From positions 62,001 to 126,000 of the forward strand of contig JBHOQX010000104.1 in assembly GCA_042408595.1 (NCBI GenBank): 64,000 nucleotides of DNA. The letters are read 5' to 3'. This document shows positions 44,811-53,927 of the stretch, piece by piece. The DNA is from JBHOQX01 sp042408595. GTDB lineage: Bacteria; Chloroflexota; Chloroflexia; Chloroflexales; Roseiflexaceae. The notes below the pieces were generated by a model, which was not told the origin of the DNA, did not search any database, and worked only from the letters and a program-made list of their open reading frames with translations. Made by a program: the position numbers and the translations under genes. The first letter of the stretch is position 1; the number at the start of each line of letters is the position of its first letter.

Positions 44811-45237
44811 TCCACGCCTGCCCGACCTGCTCGCCCGGCTTCGCCCGGCCGTCCGGCCCGAGCGCTTCGCCTTTATTGGCCTGGACCACCGGGAGCGCCA
44901 CCTGGCTCTGCGGCTGGCCGGCGGCGTCACTGCGCCGTTCGCCCAACTGACGATCGAGCCCGATGTCGTCACGCTGCTGCTGCCGGAGTCGGAGTGGCGG
45001 CCGATCGCGCCGGCCTTCCCCCGCGCCCGCGTGCTGCGCCCGATGCGCGTCATCACCTTTGTCGAGGACCTGCCGGACGACCTCACCGGCTTTCTGGCGG
45101 CGATCACGGCGGCGCTGGCCGCGGCGAACGTGCCGCTGCTTGCGGTCTGCGGCTTCACCAAAGATCATGTCGTGGTGCGCGAACAGCACCTGGACGCGGC
45201 GCTGGCCGCCCTCGCCGGCCTGGCGTCGAACGGCTAG
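44800..45237 (+). CDS. ACT-domain-containing protein
   Basis: A 145-residue protein. The second half has the ACT/CASTOR-type pattern: RVITFVEDLPDDLTGFLAAI, then ANVPLLAVCGFTKDHVVVRE. Such domains bind amino acids and regulate enzymes or act alone as sensors. The ligand is unknown. It has GAGGGA before the start and overlaps the hydrolase gene by 11 bases. Confidence 0.78.
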   Translation: MQPDPRLPDLLARLRPAVRPERFAFIGLDHRERHLALRLAGGVTAPFAQLTIEPDVVTLLLPESEWRPIAPAFPRARVLRPMRVITFVEDLPDDLTGFLAAITAALAAANVPLLAVCGFTKDHVVVREQHLDAALAALAGLASNG

Positions 45238-45396
45238 CCGCGCCGGTACTATGGTGCGATGGGAACAAGATGCTATAGTCGGCCGCCAGTGTGTTCCGTA
45301 TACTCGGGATAAGGACGCCGGTCGTCGTACGATTGGACTTCGTACGATATCGGGATGTAGCCACGACCGCTGCACTTCTGGAAAGCGCGCACTACC

Positions 45397-46626
45397 ATGC
45401 CAGCCAAGACCGCGCTTAGCCCCGCGCCCACCACACTCCCTCCGCCCGTCCCCACCCCTCGCCAGGCCGGCAATGAGCGCGAACTGCTGCTAGCGCTGAA
45501 CGACCTGATGCGCCGCCTGAGCACGCTGCGCGACCCCGAAGCGTTGCTGAGCGCCGCGCTCGACGGGGTGATCGGCCTCTTCGGGGCGCACGGCGGCACC
45601 CTCATCGCGCTCGACGACGATGGCCAGGCGGCGCATTGCCTGATCGTTGGCGATGGGCCGGACCCCGACTCGGCGCCCGTGCGGGCGGCGCTGCGCTCGC
45701 TGGCGGACGCGCGCCTGCATCACCCGTGGCGCGTGAATGGGCCGGATGGCGGCCTGCTCCTCGCGCCGATCATGGTGGCGGAGACCCCTGTAGCGCTGCT
45801 GGCGCTGACGCTCGAACACGGCGTCGCCACTGGCACCGAGGAGACGCTCGAGCTTGTGGCCGGCTCGCTCGCGGGCATCATCAGCGCGGTGTGCACGGTC
45901 GGGCGGCTGCATGCCTCGGTCAAGGCCCGACAGCGCGTGACGTTCCAGCTGGTCCACGACATCCGCAGCCCGCTGATGGCGACCCACGCCGGGATCGAGA
46001 TCGCCCGGCGGGCGCTGCAAGATACCGACCCCCACCCGTTTGTCCACGATGCGCTCAACTCGGCGCTCCGCAGCCTGCGCAGCGTGCTCGATCTGACCAA
46101 CGATCTGCTGGATGTGGCCCGGCTGCAGTCGCATGTCCAGGCGCTGCACTACCAGGAGATCGATCTAGAGGCGCTATTCGCAGATGTGGCAGCCCAGATG
46201 CACCCCCTGGCCGCCGAACGCGGGTTGCGGATCGAGCTCAGCGCGCCCCCGGCCATCACAGCAAGTGGCGATGCCCGGCTGTTGCGGCGGGTGCTGGTGA
46301 ACCTGCTCAGCAACGCGCTGCGCTTCGCGCCGGCTGGCAGCGCGGTGGTGCTGCGGGCCGCGCCGGCGGCCGGTGGCGCCGTGTGCCTGGCGGTGGAAGA
46401 TGCCGGGCCGGGCGTGGCCGCGGCGGACCGCGAGCGGATCTTCGCGCCCTTTGTGCAGGGCCAGGGCGAAGCGCACCGCGGCGCCGGCATGGGCCTGGCC
46501 TTCTGCCGGGAGGTCGCGAAGGCCCACGGCGGGCGCATCTGGGTCGAGGACCGCCCGGGCGGCGGCAGCATCTTCGCCATCGAGTTGCCCCCTGCGCCGG
46601 CCATCACGCCAGATAGGCGCCCCTGA
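45397..46626 (+). CDS. Soluble GAF-domain sensor histidine kinase
   Basis: A 409-residue kinase without membrane segments. A proline-rich N terminus precedes a GAF-like domain (about residues 30-175; LLSAALDGVIGLFGAHGGTL). The HisKA domain carries His187 (QLVHDIRSPLMATHAGI). The HATPase domain has NLLSNALRFAPAGS, VEDAGPGVA and GAGMGLAFCREV. The C terminus is short with no receiver. No partner regulator is adjacent, so it is an orphan kinase. Confidence 0.9.
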   Translation: MPAKTALSPAPTTLPPPVPTPRQAGNERELLLALNDLMRRLSTLRDPEALLSAALDGVIGLFGAHGGTLIALDDDGQAAHCLIVGDGPDPDSAPVRAALRSLADARLHHPWRVNGPDGGLLLAPIMVAETPVALLALTLEHGVATGTEETLELVAGSLAGIISAVCTVGRLHASVKARQRVTFQLVHDIRSPLMATHAGIEIARRALQDTDPHPFVHDALNSALRSLRSVLDLTNDLLDVARLQSHVQALHYQEIDLEALFADVAAQMHPLAAERGLRIELSAPPAITASGDARLLRRVLVNLLSNALRFAPAGSAVVLRAAPAAGGAVCLAVEDAGPGVAAADRERIFAPFVQGQGEAHRGAGMGLAFCREVAKAHGGRIWVEDRPGGGSIFAIELPPAPAITPDRRP

Positions 46627-46713
46627 GCTGCTGCCCCGCTCCCCGTTTGCCTCCACCCCCGTTCCCGGCTACAATCCGCCGTGCAGCGTTGTGCGCAGAA
46701 TGGGAGGCGCCCC

Positions 46714-47298
46714 GTGTTGCTGGTGGTCGGATTGGGGAATCCGGGCGAGGAATACGCCAAGACGCGCCATAACCTGGGGTTTCAGGTAGTGAACCTGCTG
46801 GCCCGGCGGCACGGCCTGGAGTGGAGCGACAAACGGGCCAAAGCACGGCTCGCCGCCGGGCAGATCGGCGGGCAGCGCGTCGTGCTCGCCAAACCCTTCA
46901 CCTACATGAATGACAGCGGCCAGGCGGTAGCGGGCTTGCGGCAGTGGTACAAGCTCGATCCGGCCAGCGAGTTGCTGGTGATCTACGATGAGCTCGATCT
47001 GCCGTTCGGCGCGCTGCGCCTGCGGATGCGCGGCAGCGCCGGCACGCATAACGGAATGCGATCGATCGTGCGGCTGCTGGGGACCGAGGAGTTTCCGCGG
47101 TTGCGGATCGGCATCGGCGCGGGGCCGCCGGGGCGCGATGCGGCGCGCTATGTGCTAAGCCGATTCACGCCGGAGGAAGAGCAGGCGCTGCCGGGCATCC
47201 TGGAGCGCGCCGCCGACGCTGTCGAACTGGTCGCGCGGGAGGGGTTCGTCGCTGCCATGAACCGGGTGAATGCGCCCGCGCCGAAGCCCGCGGAATAG
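46714..47298 (+). CDS. pth: Peptidyl-tRNA hydrolase
   Basis: A 194-residue enzyme that frees tRNA from peptidyl-tRNA. The family opening LLVVGLGNPGEEYAKTRHN contains the catalytic Asn and His (NPG, RHN). The MNDSGQAV loop, the Asp in VIYDELDLPFG and GSAGTHNGMRSIV are all present. The GTG at 46714 after GGGAGGCG gives the usual N terminus; the GTG 11 codons earlier would add an untypical extension. Length is normal. Confidence 0.95.
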   Translation: MLLVVGLGNPGEEYAKTRHNLGFQVVNLLARRHGLEWSDKRAKARLAAGQIGGQRVVLAKPFTYMNDSGQAVAGLRQWYKLDPASELLVIYDELDLPFGALRLRMRGSAGTHNGMRSIVRLLGTEEFPRLRIGIGAGPPGRDAARYVLSRFTPEEEQALPGILERAADAVELVAREGFVAAMNRVNAPAPKPAE

Positions 47299-47318
47299 CG
47301 GGCTCGCCACGAAGCGCA

Positions 47319-47359
47319 AAGACACGAAGGTTGTGAACGCCGCACAACCTTCGTGTCTT
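47319..47359. terminator. Perfect 16-bp hairpin between convergent genes
   Basis: AAGACACGAAGGTTGT (47319-47334) and its exact complement (47344-47359) are separated by nine bases. It lies 20 bases after the pth stop and just after the stop of the convergent gene at 47378. It fits a bidirectional terminator. The same kind of sequence (CACGAAGACACGAAGG) is also known to me as a dispersed element in some genomes. Confidence 0.6.
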
Positions 47360-47377
47360 CGTGTTTTCGGCTATCGA

Positions 47378-47824
47378 TCAGGATGCGGGATGGCGGGTGA
47401 ACTCGCGGCGGAGCGCGAAGAGGCTGCCGGCGGCGCGGTGGGCGTTGCGCCGGAGCATCTCGTAGCCCTCGCCTGGATCGACGAACTGGCCGGACGAGAC
47501 CATATCCGCTACCAGCACCAGCACGGTGAGCGACTGCGATAGCTCGGTGGCGGCGGGGCTGGCGGCCGCGCCGAGCTCGCGCAGGCGGTGCATGGCGGCC
47601 TCGGTCTGGCGGGCGTGCGGCTGAAGCCAGACCCGCAGCGCCCGGTCCGCCGCGCCGGCGGGCAGCCCGGCGGCCAGGCTCATCGTGCTGCTGAAAACGG
47701 CCAGCGACTCGGCGATCTGCTGGATCGCCTGACGGATCTCGGCCTGCACATCCCGCGCCGGCAGCGGGGCCTGCGTGTGGATAGCGGGCGGGAGGCTGGC
47801 ATCGTGCATCAGCTGATTCATCAT
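47378..47824 (-). CDS. Hypothetical helical protein
   Basis: A 148-residue protein predicted to be almost entirely helical (AEIRQAIQQIAESLAVFSST, then QTEAAMHRLRELGAAASPA). No membrane helix or signal is seen. The repeated long helices suggest a helical bundle, but no family can be named. It converges on pth and is divergent from the EamA transporter gene. Confidence 0.65.
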   Translation of the reverse strand: MMNQLMHDASLPPAIHTQAPLPARDVQAEIRQAIQQIAESLAVFSSTMSLAAGLPAGAADRALRVWLQPHARQTEAAMHRLRELGAAASPAATELSQSLTVLVLVADMVSSGQFVDPGEGYEMLRRNAHRAAGSLFALRREFTRHPAS

Positions 47825-47969
47825 ACAACCCTCGTCTCTGCCCGCGATGGCGCCACCGCGGCGGGCCGGGCGGTCGCGAGCAACCGGATGATACCGTTTT
47901 TTACTTCTCCTGGCAACACGCCGATGGTCCTATCTCAGAATGGTACATGGAGCGGAGCGGCCGCTCTGG

Positions 47970-47975
47970 TATAAT
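47970..47975 (+). promoter_or_regulatory. Putative extended -10 promoter of the EamA transporter
   Basis: TGGTATAAT (extended -10 with a perfect TATAAT) lies 39 bases before the GTG start at 48015. No clear -35 box. Confidence 0.45.
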
Positions 47976-48014
47976 GCCCGCCGCATATCCTGCCGTTCGG
48001 AGGAGGGCTGTCGC

Positions 48015-48872
48015 GTGTCGCTGGGGGCGCTTGCGCTGCTGCTTGCCGCGGCCGCGTTGCACACCGGCTGGAACCTGCTCGTCAAGCGGGCCAGGGAGAA
48101 ACAGATGTTTACCTGGTGGGCGATGTCCGCCGGCGCCCTGTGCTGCGCGCCGCTGCTGCTGGTGGGCGAGGCGCTGCCGGCGCGCGCGTGGCCGTACCTG
48201 CTGGCGAGCGGACTGGTGCAGGCGCTCTACGCGCTGCTGCTGGCCCGCGCATACGAGCGCGCCGACTTCTCGCTGGTCTATCCGGTCGCGCGTGGCGCGG
48301 CGCCGGCGTTCCTGGCGCTCTGGGCGGCGCTGTTCCTGGGCGAGCGGCCCGACCTGCCCGGACTGGCCGGGCTGGCGGTGCTCGTCGGCGGCCTGGTGCT
48401 GATCGGCGCGGGGGCATGGTGGGCAGGACGGCGTGCGGCGTCGGTCGGGCTGAACGGGCTTGGAGCGGCGCTCGGCGTCGCCTGTTTCATCTCGATGTAT
48501 TCGATCATCGACGGCATGGCGGTGCGGAGCGCGCCGGCGGTCCCGTACACCGTGCTGGTCATCGCGATGAGCGCGCTGTTCATGGGGCCGGTGGTGATCG
48601 TGCGGCACGGCGGGCCGGCGCTGGTGGCCGAGTTGCGGGCGAACCTCTGGCCGATCCTGCTCGTCGGCGTGTTGACGATTGTCACCTACATGCTGGTGTT
48701 GCGAGCCTACGCGGTCGCGCCGGTTAGCTATGCCGGAGCGATCCGCGAAGTCAGCGTCGTCTTCGCGGCGCTCATCGGCTGGCGCTGGCTCGGCGAGGGG
48801 TTCGGCCTGCCGCGTGTCCTGGGCGCGTGCCTGATCTTCGCCGGGATCCTCGTGCTGGCCGTGGCCGGGTGA
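48015..48872 (+). CDS. EamA/DMT-family transporter
   Basis: A 285-residue membrane protein with ten predicted helices in two similar halves, as in the drug/metabolite transporter superfamily. Family signatures appear at the end of each half (VYPVARGAAPAFLALWAALF and APVSYAGAIREVSVVFAALI, each followed by LGER or LGEG). The substrate is not predictable. The GTG start at 48015 follows GGAGGAGGG. Confidence 0.9.
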   Translation: MSLGALALLLAAAALHTGWNLLVKRAREKQMFTWWAMSAGALCCAPLLLVGEALPARAWPYLLASGLVQALYALLLARAYERADFSLVYPVARGAAPAFLALWAALFLGERPDLPGLAGLAVLVGGLVLIGAGAWWAGRRAASVGLNGLGAALGVACFISMYSIIDGMAVRSAPAVPYTVLVIAMSALFMGPVVIVRHGGPALVAELRANLWPILLVGVLTIVTYMLVLRAYAVAPVSYAGAIREVSVVFAALIGWRWLGEGFGLPRVLGACLIFAGILVLAVAG

Positions 48873-48914
48873 GCGCCGGTTGACGCGCTGACAGGGTGAG
48901 CGGGTGACAGGGTA

Positions 48915-51194
48915 ATGGGGCGGATGGCAAGGGCGCCAGGCCTCCAGCCTCCAAATGCCTGCTCCGGAGCGAATGTGGCACGCGATGCAGACAGATTCGT
49001 CGTTGACCTGGCGGGAGCCGCCGAACGGGCGCGGGAGCGGGCGGCTGGCGTGCCGGCGCTGATCGCGGCGCTTGTCGGCCTGCTGGCGCTGCTGCCGCGT
49101 GCGCTCGGCCTGGCCGATTTCCTGACGACCGACGAAGCCTACCACTGGCTCACGCGGGTCGAGCGCTTCAGCGCGGCGCTGAGCCGTGGTGACTTGGCCG
49201 CCACCGCGCAGACCGGCCACCCCGGCGTGACGCTGATGTGGCTCGGCAGCCTGGGCCTGGCGCTGGAGCGGTTGGCCGACGGGTGGGGCTGGGCCGGCGA
49301 TGGCACGGTCGTTGCGCACCTCGCCTGGCTGCGCCTGCCGCACGCGCTGCTGGAGACCGCACTGGTCGCCGCAGGCTACGTGCTGCTGCGCCGGCTCGTG
49401 CGCCCCGGCACGGCGTTGCTGGCCGCGCTGCTTTGGGCGACCTCGCCCTACCTGATCGCCCACGCCCGCCTGCTGCACCTCGACGCGCTGCTGACGTCGT
49501 TCGTGACGTTCAGCCTGCTGTTGCTGCTTGTGTGGGCGAAGGGCGGAGGGCGAACGACGAACGATACCTCTCCCGATGATCGTGAAAGTTACATAACGAA
49601 CCGCGCACCTTCGTTCTCCGCCCTTCGCCCTTTGCCGTTGGCCGCGTCCGCCTTCTTCGCCGGGCTGGCGCTGCTGACAAAGGGGCCGGCGCTGATCCTG
49701 CTGCCATTCGCCGGGCTGGTTGTGCTCGTGGGCGCGGCCGAACGGGAACGCCGCGGCGGCTGGCGTGGCCCTGTCGCCTTGATCAGGCACCAGGCGTCAT
49801 TCGTGATTTCCTGCTATCTCCTCTGGTTGGGCATCGTGCTGCTGGTGGTTGTCGCATTCTGGCCAGCGCTGTGGGTCGCGCCCGCCGCCCCCCTGGCGGA
49901 CTATGTCGCGGAGATCGCGACCAACGGCGGCCGCCCGAACGGGGACGGGCAGTTTTTCCTTGGCCGCGCCATCGCCGACCCCGGGCCGTGGTTCTACCCG
50001 CTCGCCGACCTGTTCCGCCTGACACCGGCGGGGCTGCTGGGGCTGCTGCTGCTGCCGGTGGCGTTCATCGGGCAGACAGCGGACGAAGGACGAAGGGCGA
50101 ACGCGGATCCTCCGCCCGGCTCAGATGGTTCGCCCTCCGCCGCCCGCCCTTCGCCAGCAGAACGGTGGACGCTGCTCATCCTCGGCGCGTTCGTGCTGTT
50201 CTGGACGCTGGTGATGACGCTCGGGCCGAAGAAGTTCGACCGCTATGTGCTGCCGACCTGGCCGGCGCTGCTGGTGCTGGCCGGGGCTGGCTGGAACGCC
50301 CTGCTCCGCGTGGGGCTGGGCCGGTTGCAGGGCGTGCGGGCGCCGGGCGCGGGGGCACTGGCGGCCCTCGCCGGCGGCCTGCTGCTGGCCGAGCTGCTGC
50401 CGCTTGCCAGGCTGCACCCGTACTACCTCAGCTACTACAACCCGCTGCTCGGCGGCGGCCCGGCGGCCCAGCGCGCGCTGCTGATCGGCTGGGGGGAGGG
50501 GATGGACCAGGTCGGAGCGTACCTGCGTACGCGGCCGGACATCGGCGGCGGCCCGGTGCTCTCGGCGCTCCCGCCGACGCTCCAGCCGTTCGTGCCGGCG
50601 CCCGTGCGCGATGTCGCGGCCCTCGACGACGCGCCGGCGAACTATGCCGTCGCCTACCTCGAGTCGCTCCAGCGCGGCGCGCACCCGGCGATCTACGAGC
50701 GCATCCGCCAGACCGTGCCGCTGCACCGGGTGGTGATCAACGGGATCACCTACGCCGAAATCTACCAGGTGCCGAAACCGTTCGCCCGGCCAGTCGGGGC
50801 GCGCTTCGGCGAGGGGCTGGTGCTGCGCGGCGTGACGACCGCGCGCGCCGGCGGGCGGCTGATCGTCACGCCGGCGTGGGACGTGCGCGCCGCGCTCCCC
50901 GCTGACTACACGCTCTTCGTCCACCTGCTCGACCCATCGGGCCGACGCGTGGCGCAGGCCGATGTCGCCCCAGGCGGCGGCGACGATCCACGCACCAGCG
51001 CATGGGAGCCGGGGCGCCAGATCGCGGTGCCGATCGACCTCCCGTTGCCAGCCGGCCTGCCGCCGGGCGAATACCGCGTCGTGCTCGGCCTGTACGACGC
51101 CACGGGCGCGCGCCTCGCCCCGCAGGGCGGCACGCCGGCCGACCCCGCGCTTGCCGGGCCGCACGCGCTGTTGGTGGATACGGTGCGGCTATGA
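48915..51194 (+). CDS. GT39/ArnT-type membrane glycosyltransferase
   Basis: A 759-residue protein with about ten membrane helices and a soluble C-terminal domain. The first loop carries the catalytic acidic motif (FLTTDEAYHWLTRV), typical of lipid-phosphate-sugar-dependent glycosyltransferases of the GT39/PMT_2 group. Later come ARLLHLDALLTSF and GPKKFDRYVLPTWPALLVL. The C-terminal 200 residues resemble a beta-sandwich (YTLFVHLLDPSGRRVAQADV). The acceptor is unknown. Two loops hold palindromic low-complexity inserts (49535-49633, 50089-50155). The ATG at 48915 has no strong site; 48924 or GTG 48975 are alternatives. The stop overlaps the PHP gene start (ATGA). Confidence 0.85.
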   Translation: MGRMARAPGLQPPNACSGANVARDADRFVVDLAGAAERARERAAGVPALIAALVGLLALLPRALGLADFLTTDEAYHWLTRVERFSAALSRGDLAATAQTGHPGVTLMWLGSLGLALERLADGWGWAGDGTVVAHLAWLRLPHALLETALVAAGYVLLRRLVRPGTALLAALLWATSPYLIAHARLLHLDALLTSFVTFSLLLLLVWAKGGGRTTNDTSPDDRESYITNRAPSFSALRPLPLAASAFFAGLALLTKGPALILLPFAGLVVLVGAAERERRGGWRGPVALIRHQASFVISCYLLWLGIVLLVVVAFWPALWVAPAAPLADYVAEIATNGGRPNGDGQFFLGRAIADPGPWFYPLADLFRLTPAGLLGLLLLPVAFIGQTADEGRRANADPPPGSDGSPSAARPSPAERWTLLILGAFVLFWTLVMTLGPKKFDRYVLPTWPALLVLAGAGWNALLRVGLGRLQGVRAPGAGALAALAGGLLLAELLPLARLHPYYLSYYNPLLGGGPAAQRALLIGWGEGMDQVGAYLRTRPDIGGGPVLSALPPTLQPFVPAPVRDVAALDDAPANYAVAYLESLQRGAHPAIYERIRQTVPLHRVVINGITYAEIYQVPKPFARPVGARFGEGLVLRGVTTARAGGRLIVTPAWDVRAALPADYTLFVHLLDPSGRRVAQADVAPGGGDDPRTSAWEPGRQIAVPIDLPLPAGLPPGEYRVVLGLYDATGARLAPQGGTPADPALAGPHALLVDTVRL
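49535..49633. repeat. Intragenic palindromic element 1 in the glycosyltransferase gene
   Basis: Arms GCGAAGGGCGGAGGGCGAAC (49535 onward) and TTCGTTCTCCGCCCTTCGCC (49610 onward) pair with a loop of about 50 bases. The encoded stretch (GGGRTTNDTSPDDRESYITN) looks unlike a transmembrane-protein loop of this family, so the element seems inserted in frame. Confidence 0.55.
50089..50155. repeat. Intragenic palindromic element 2 in the glycosyltransferase gene
   Basis: Related arms (GGACGAAGGGCGAACG at 50089-50104 and CGCCCTCCGCCGCCCGCCCT near 50130-50149) around a short loop. Sequence composition matches element 1, suggesting the same repeat family, again in frame. Confidence 0.5.
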
Positions 51195-52021
51195 GTTGGG
51201 TTGACCTCCACATCCACACCAACGCCCAGCCGCACCATGCCCGCTGGGCGCCAGAGGCGCTGGCGGCGGCGGCGGCCCGCGCCGGCCTCGGTGTGCTCGC
51301 CGTGGCCGACCACAACACCACCGCCGGCGTGCGCGCGGCGCAGGCTGCCGGCGCGCGCTACGGCGTGCGGGTGATCGCTGGCGTCGAGATCGACAGCGGC
51401 TTCGGCGGGAAGCTCTGGCACACGCTGGTCTACGGCGCCGACCCGGACGATCCCGGGCTGCTGGCGCTCTGCGCTGCCGTGTATCAGCGCAACCAGGCGG
51501 GCGCGGCAGCGCTGCGAGGCGAACTGGCGCGGCGTGGCTTCCGGCTATCCGGCCTCGATGCGCTGGGCCGCCCGCCGAATGTGGCTGATGTCGGCGCGGC
51601 GCTTGCACGACAGAACGATCTTCCTGGCCGGCAGCCGGGCGAAGACGACGAGAGCGCCGGCATGCGCTACATCCTGACCGCGGTGGAGCGGGGCTACCGG
51701 CCCGTCGGGGTGGACGAGGTGATCGCCGCGGCGCACCGGGCCGGCGGGCTGGCCGTGCTGGCGCACCCGGGCCGCTCGAAGGGTGTCTACGCCATCCCTG
51801 CGGCCGAAGCCGACATCGCGGCGCTGGCCGCCGCCGGCCTGGACGGCGTCGAGGTGTTCTACCCGGCGCACGGGCCGGAGCAGGAACGGTTCTACAGCGC
51901 GTTGGCGCGGCGCTACGGCCTGCTGATTACCGGCGGGAGCGATTCGCACGGGCCGGAGCAGCCGCTGGCGCGCGTGCCGGCCGACGCGTGCCGGGCGTTT
52001 CTGGAGCGGGCCGGCGCATAG
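51191..52021 (+). CDS. PHP-domain phosphoesterase
   Basis: A 276-residue metal-dependent phosphoesterase. The PHP motifs are present: VDLHIHTNAQPHH (first metal site), VADHNTTAG, VIAGVEIDS, LAVLAHPGRSKGVY and GSDSHGP (last motif). Homologues hydrolyse nucleotides or oligoribonucleotides; the substrate here is not certain. The start codon overlaps the glycosyltransferase stop, so translation is coupled. Confidence 0.88.
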   Translation: MSWVDLHIHTNAQPHHARWAPEALAAAAARAGLGVLAVADHNTTAGVRAAQAAGARYGVRVIAGVEIDSGFGGKLWHTLVYGADPDDPGLLALCAAVYQRNQAGAAALRGELARRGFRLSGLDALGRPPNVADVGAALARQNDLPGRQPGEDDESAGMRYILTAVERGYRPVGVDEVIAAAHRAGGLAVLAHPGRSKGVYAIPAAEADIAALAAAGLDGVEVFYPAHGPEQERFYSALARRYGLLITGGSDSHGPEQPLARVPADACRAFLERAGA

Positions 52022-52061
52022 TTGTGTCGTAGACGCTCCCGTGCCGGACGGGGACACGCCG

Positions 52062-53006
52062 ATGGACGCATGCCGACCCTGGGCCGACTCGCTCCTGCTC
52101 CGCGGGCCGCGCGACCTCGCCTGGACACGCACCCCGCTCCCCGCGCTTGGCCCGCACGATCTGCTGCTGCGCACCCGCGCCGGCGCGGTCAGTCTGGGCA
52201 CGGAGCTGCCGCTGTACGCCGGCACAGCACGTGGCCACGTGCCAGCCTACCCGCTGATGACGGGGTACGAAAGCCTTGCCAACGTGGTGGCGCGCGGGGC
52301 CGCCGTCGAGCAGATCGCCGTTGGCGAGCGGGTGGTCGCGTTCTACGGGCATCGCACCGCCGCGGTCGTCCACGAGTCGCGCGTGGTTCCGGTGCCCGCG
52401 GACATCCCCGACCGCCTGGCGCTTCTGCTGATCCTGGCCTGCGACACGGCCAAGGGCGTGAGCAAGCTCTCGCCAGGCCCGGAAAGCCGCGTGCTGATCA
52501 CCGGCGGCGGCCCGATCGGGCTGCTGACCCTGATGAACCTCCACGCGCGCGGCATCCGCGACGTCGATCTGCTGGAGCCGGTTGCCCGCCGGTGCGCCCT
52601 GGCCGCCGCGTTCGGCGTGCGGCGCGCCAGCCACCCGGACGATGCGGACCTTCTCGCACGGTACACGGCCGGCTTCGAGTGCTCGTCGCGCAATAGCGCC
52701 TTTGCGCGACTTCAGGAAGCCATGCAGGCCGGCAGCCGCATTTGTGTCCTGGCCGACGGCAACCTCGAGGCGCTGGCGTTGGCGCCCGCTTTTCATACCA
52801 AAGAGCTGACAATCGTCGGGTCGAGCGACGGCCTGGACTACCGTGTCTATGCCGAATGGTTCTTGCCCATTGCGCGTTCGGGCCGCTATCCTCGCGCAGC
52901 GCTGTGCGAGTGGACGATTCGGGCGCCCGGGTTGCCGGCGCTCTTCGCCGCACTCGCTGGATCGCCTGATCGGCCGGTTAACGTGCTTGTCGAGTATGGC
53001 GACTGA
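52062..53006 (+). CDS. Medium-chain dehydrogenase/reductase (zinc-type alcohol dehydrogenase-like)
   Basis: A 314-residue MDR-superfamily protein. The N-terminal GroES-like half shows GAVSLGTELPLYAGTARGHV and MTGYESLANVV. The Rossmann half has the cofactor loop VLITGGGPIGLLTLMNLH. The catalytic-zinc cysteine and histidine of classic ADHs are replaced by Ser/Gly-type residues, as in the chlorin/threonine-like subgroups. BchC-type members have this look, but I would not assign it. The start is either GTG 52041 or ATG 52062; the latter has GGGG upstream. Confidence 0.82.
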   Translation: MDACRPWADSLLLRGPRDLAWTRTPLPALGPHDLLLRTRAGAVSLGTELPLYAGTARGHVPAYPLMTGYESLANVVARGAAVEQIAVGERVVAFYGHRTAAVVHESRVVPVPADIPDRLALLLILACDTAKGVSKLSPGPESRVLITGGGPIGLLTLMNLHARGIRDVDLLEPVARRCALAAAFGVRRASHPDDADLLARYTAGFECSSRNSAFARLQEAMQAGSRICVLADGNLEALALAPAFHTKELTIVGSSDGLDYRVYAEWFLPIARSGRYPRAALCEWTIRAPGLPALFAALAGSPDRPVNVLVEYGD

Positions 53007-53055
53007 CGACAGCCGAACGATGAGCGGCAGAGAAGGCGCGCGCTGTGAGGTGATC

Positions 53056-53856
53056 ATGGACGTCGAAACCGGCTACGCCGATCTTGATGGCGCGCGGCTG
53101 TACTACGAGACCGCCGGCGCGGGCGAGGCGTTGGTTTTCATCCACGGCTTCGCCCTCGACCGGCGGATGTGGGACGCACAGATGGCGCCGTTTGCGGCTC
53201 GCTTCCGCGCCGTGCGCTACGACCTGCGCGGGTTTGGCCGCTCCGCGCCGCCGGCCGGCGCGCCCTACAGCCACGCCGGCGACCTGCTGGCGCTGTTGCG
53301 GCGGCTCGGCATCGCCCGGGCGAGCCTGGTCGGCCTGTCGCTTGGCGGGGCGGTCGCCGCCGATGCGGCGCTCGCCGCCCCGGAGATGGTCGCGCGGCTG
53401 GTGCTGGCGGATGCCCTGCTCAGCGGGCATCGCTGGTCGGATGCGTGGCATGCGGCCGCCGGACCGGCCTGGGCGTTGGGTCGGGCAGGCGATCTCGCCG
53501 GGGCGCGGCGGGCCTGGCTGGCGCATCCGCTGTTTGCGCCGGCCTTGGCCAACGAGCGCGCCGCCCCGCACCTGCGAGGGATGGTCGAGGACTATTCTGG
53601 CTGGTACTGGGCGCACCGCGACCCGGCGCGTGACCCGCAGCCGCCGGCGCTGGCGCGCCTCGGTGCCATCCGCGCGCCCACGCTGATCGTCATGGGCGAG
53701 CGCGACCTGCCGGACTTCTGGGCGATCGCTCGGGCGGCGCAGCAGGGCATCCCCGGCGCACAGACGGTCGTGCTCCCCGGCGTCGGCCACCTGGTGAACA
53801 TGGAAGCGCCGGAGCGGTTCAACCAGGTGGTGCTCGGGTTTCTGGCCGGGCGGTAG
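53056..53856 (+). CDS. Alpha/beta hydrolase
   Basis: A 266-residue alpha/beta hydrolase with LVFIHGFALDRRMWD, RYDLRGFGRSAPP, the nucleophile elbow LVGLSLGGAVA (Ser95), the acid region in GERDLPDFW and the base in GVGHLVNMEAP. The start at 53056 follows GAGG. Catalytic residues are complete; the substrate is unknown. It lies 49 bases after the dehydrogenase gene and is probably co-transcribed. Confidence 0.9.
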   Translation: MDVETGYADLDGARLYYETAGAGEALVFIHGFALDRRMWDAQMAPFAARFRAVRYDLRGFGRSAPPAGAPYSHAGDLLALLRRLGIARASLVGLSLGGAVAADAALAAPEMVARLVLADALLSGHRWSDAWHAAAGPAWALGRAGDLAGARRAWLAHPLFAPALANERAAPHLRGMVEDYSGWYWAHRDPARDPQPPALARLGAIRAPTLIVMGERDLPDFWAIARAAQQGIPGAQTVVLPGVGHLVNMEAPERFNQVVLGFLAGR

Positions 53857-53927
53857 ACGGTGGACCATGGACGCCAGGCGCGTGCTACAATACCGCTACC
53901 TATCGGTACAACCCGACGGATACTGCG

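Noticed and set aside
48951..51164. Long antisense frames within the glycosyltransferase and neighbouring genes
   Set aside because: High G+C makes antisense frames long by chance; the sense strand shows family motifs and membrane helices.
52041..53006. Assignment of the MDR protein as bacteriochlorophyllide dehydrogenase (BchC)
   Set aside because: Some motifs are similar, but no other bacteriochlorophyll gene is nearby and a reliable distinction needs an alignment.
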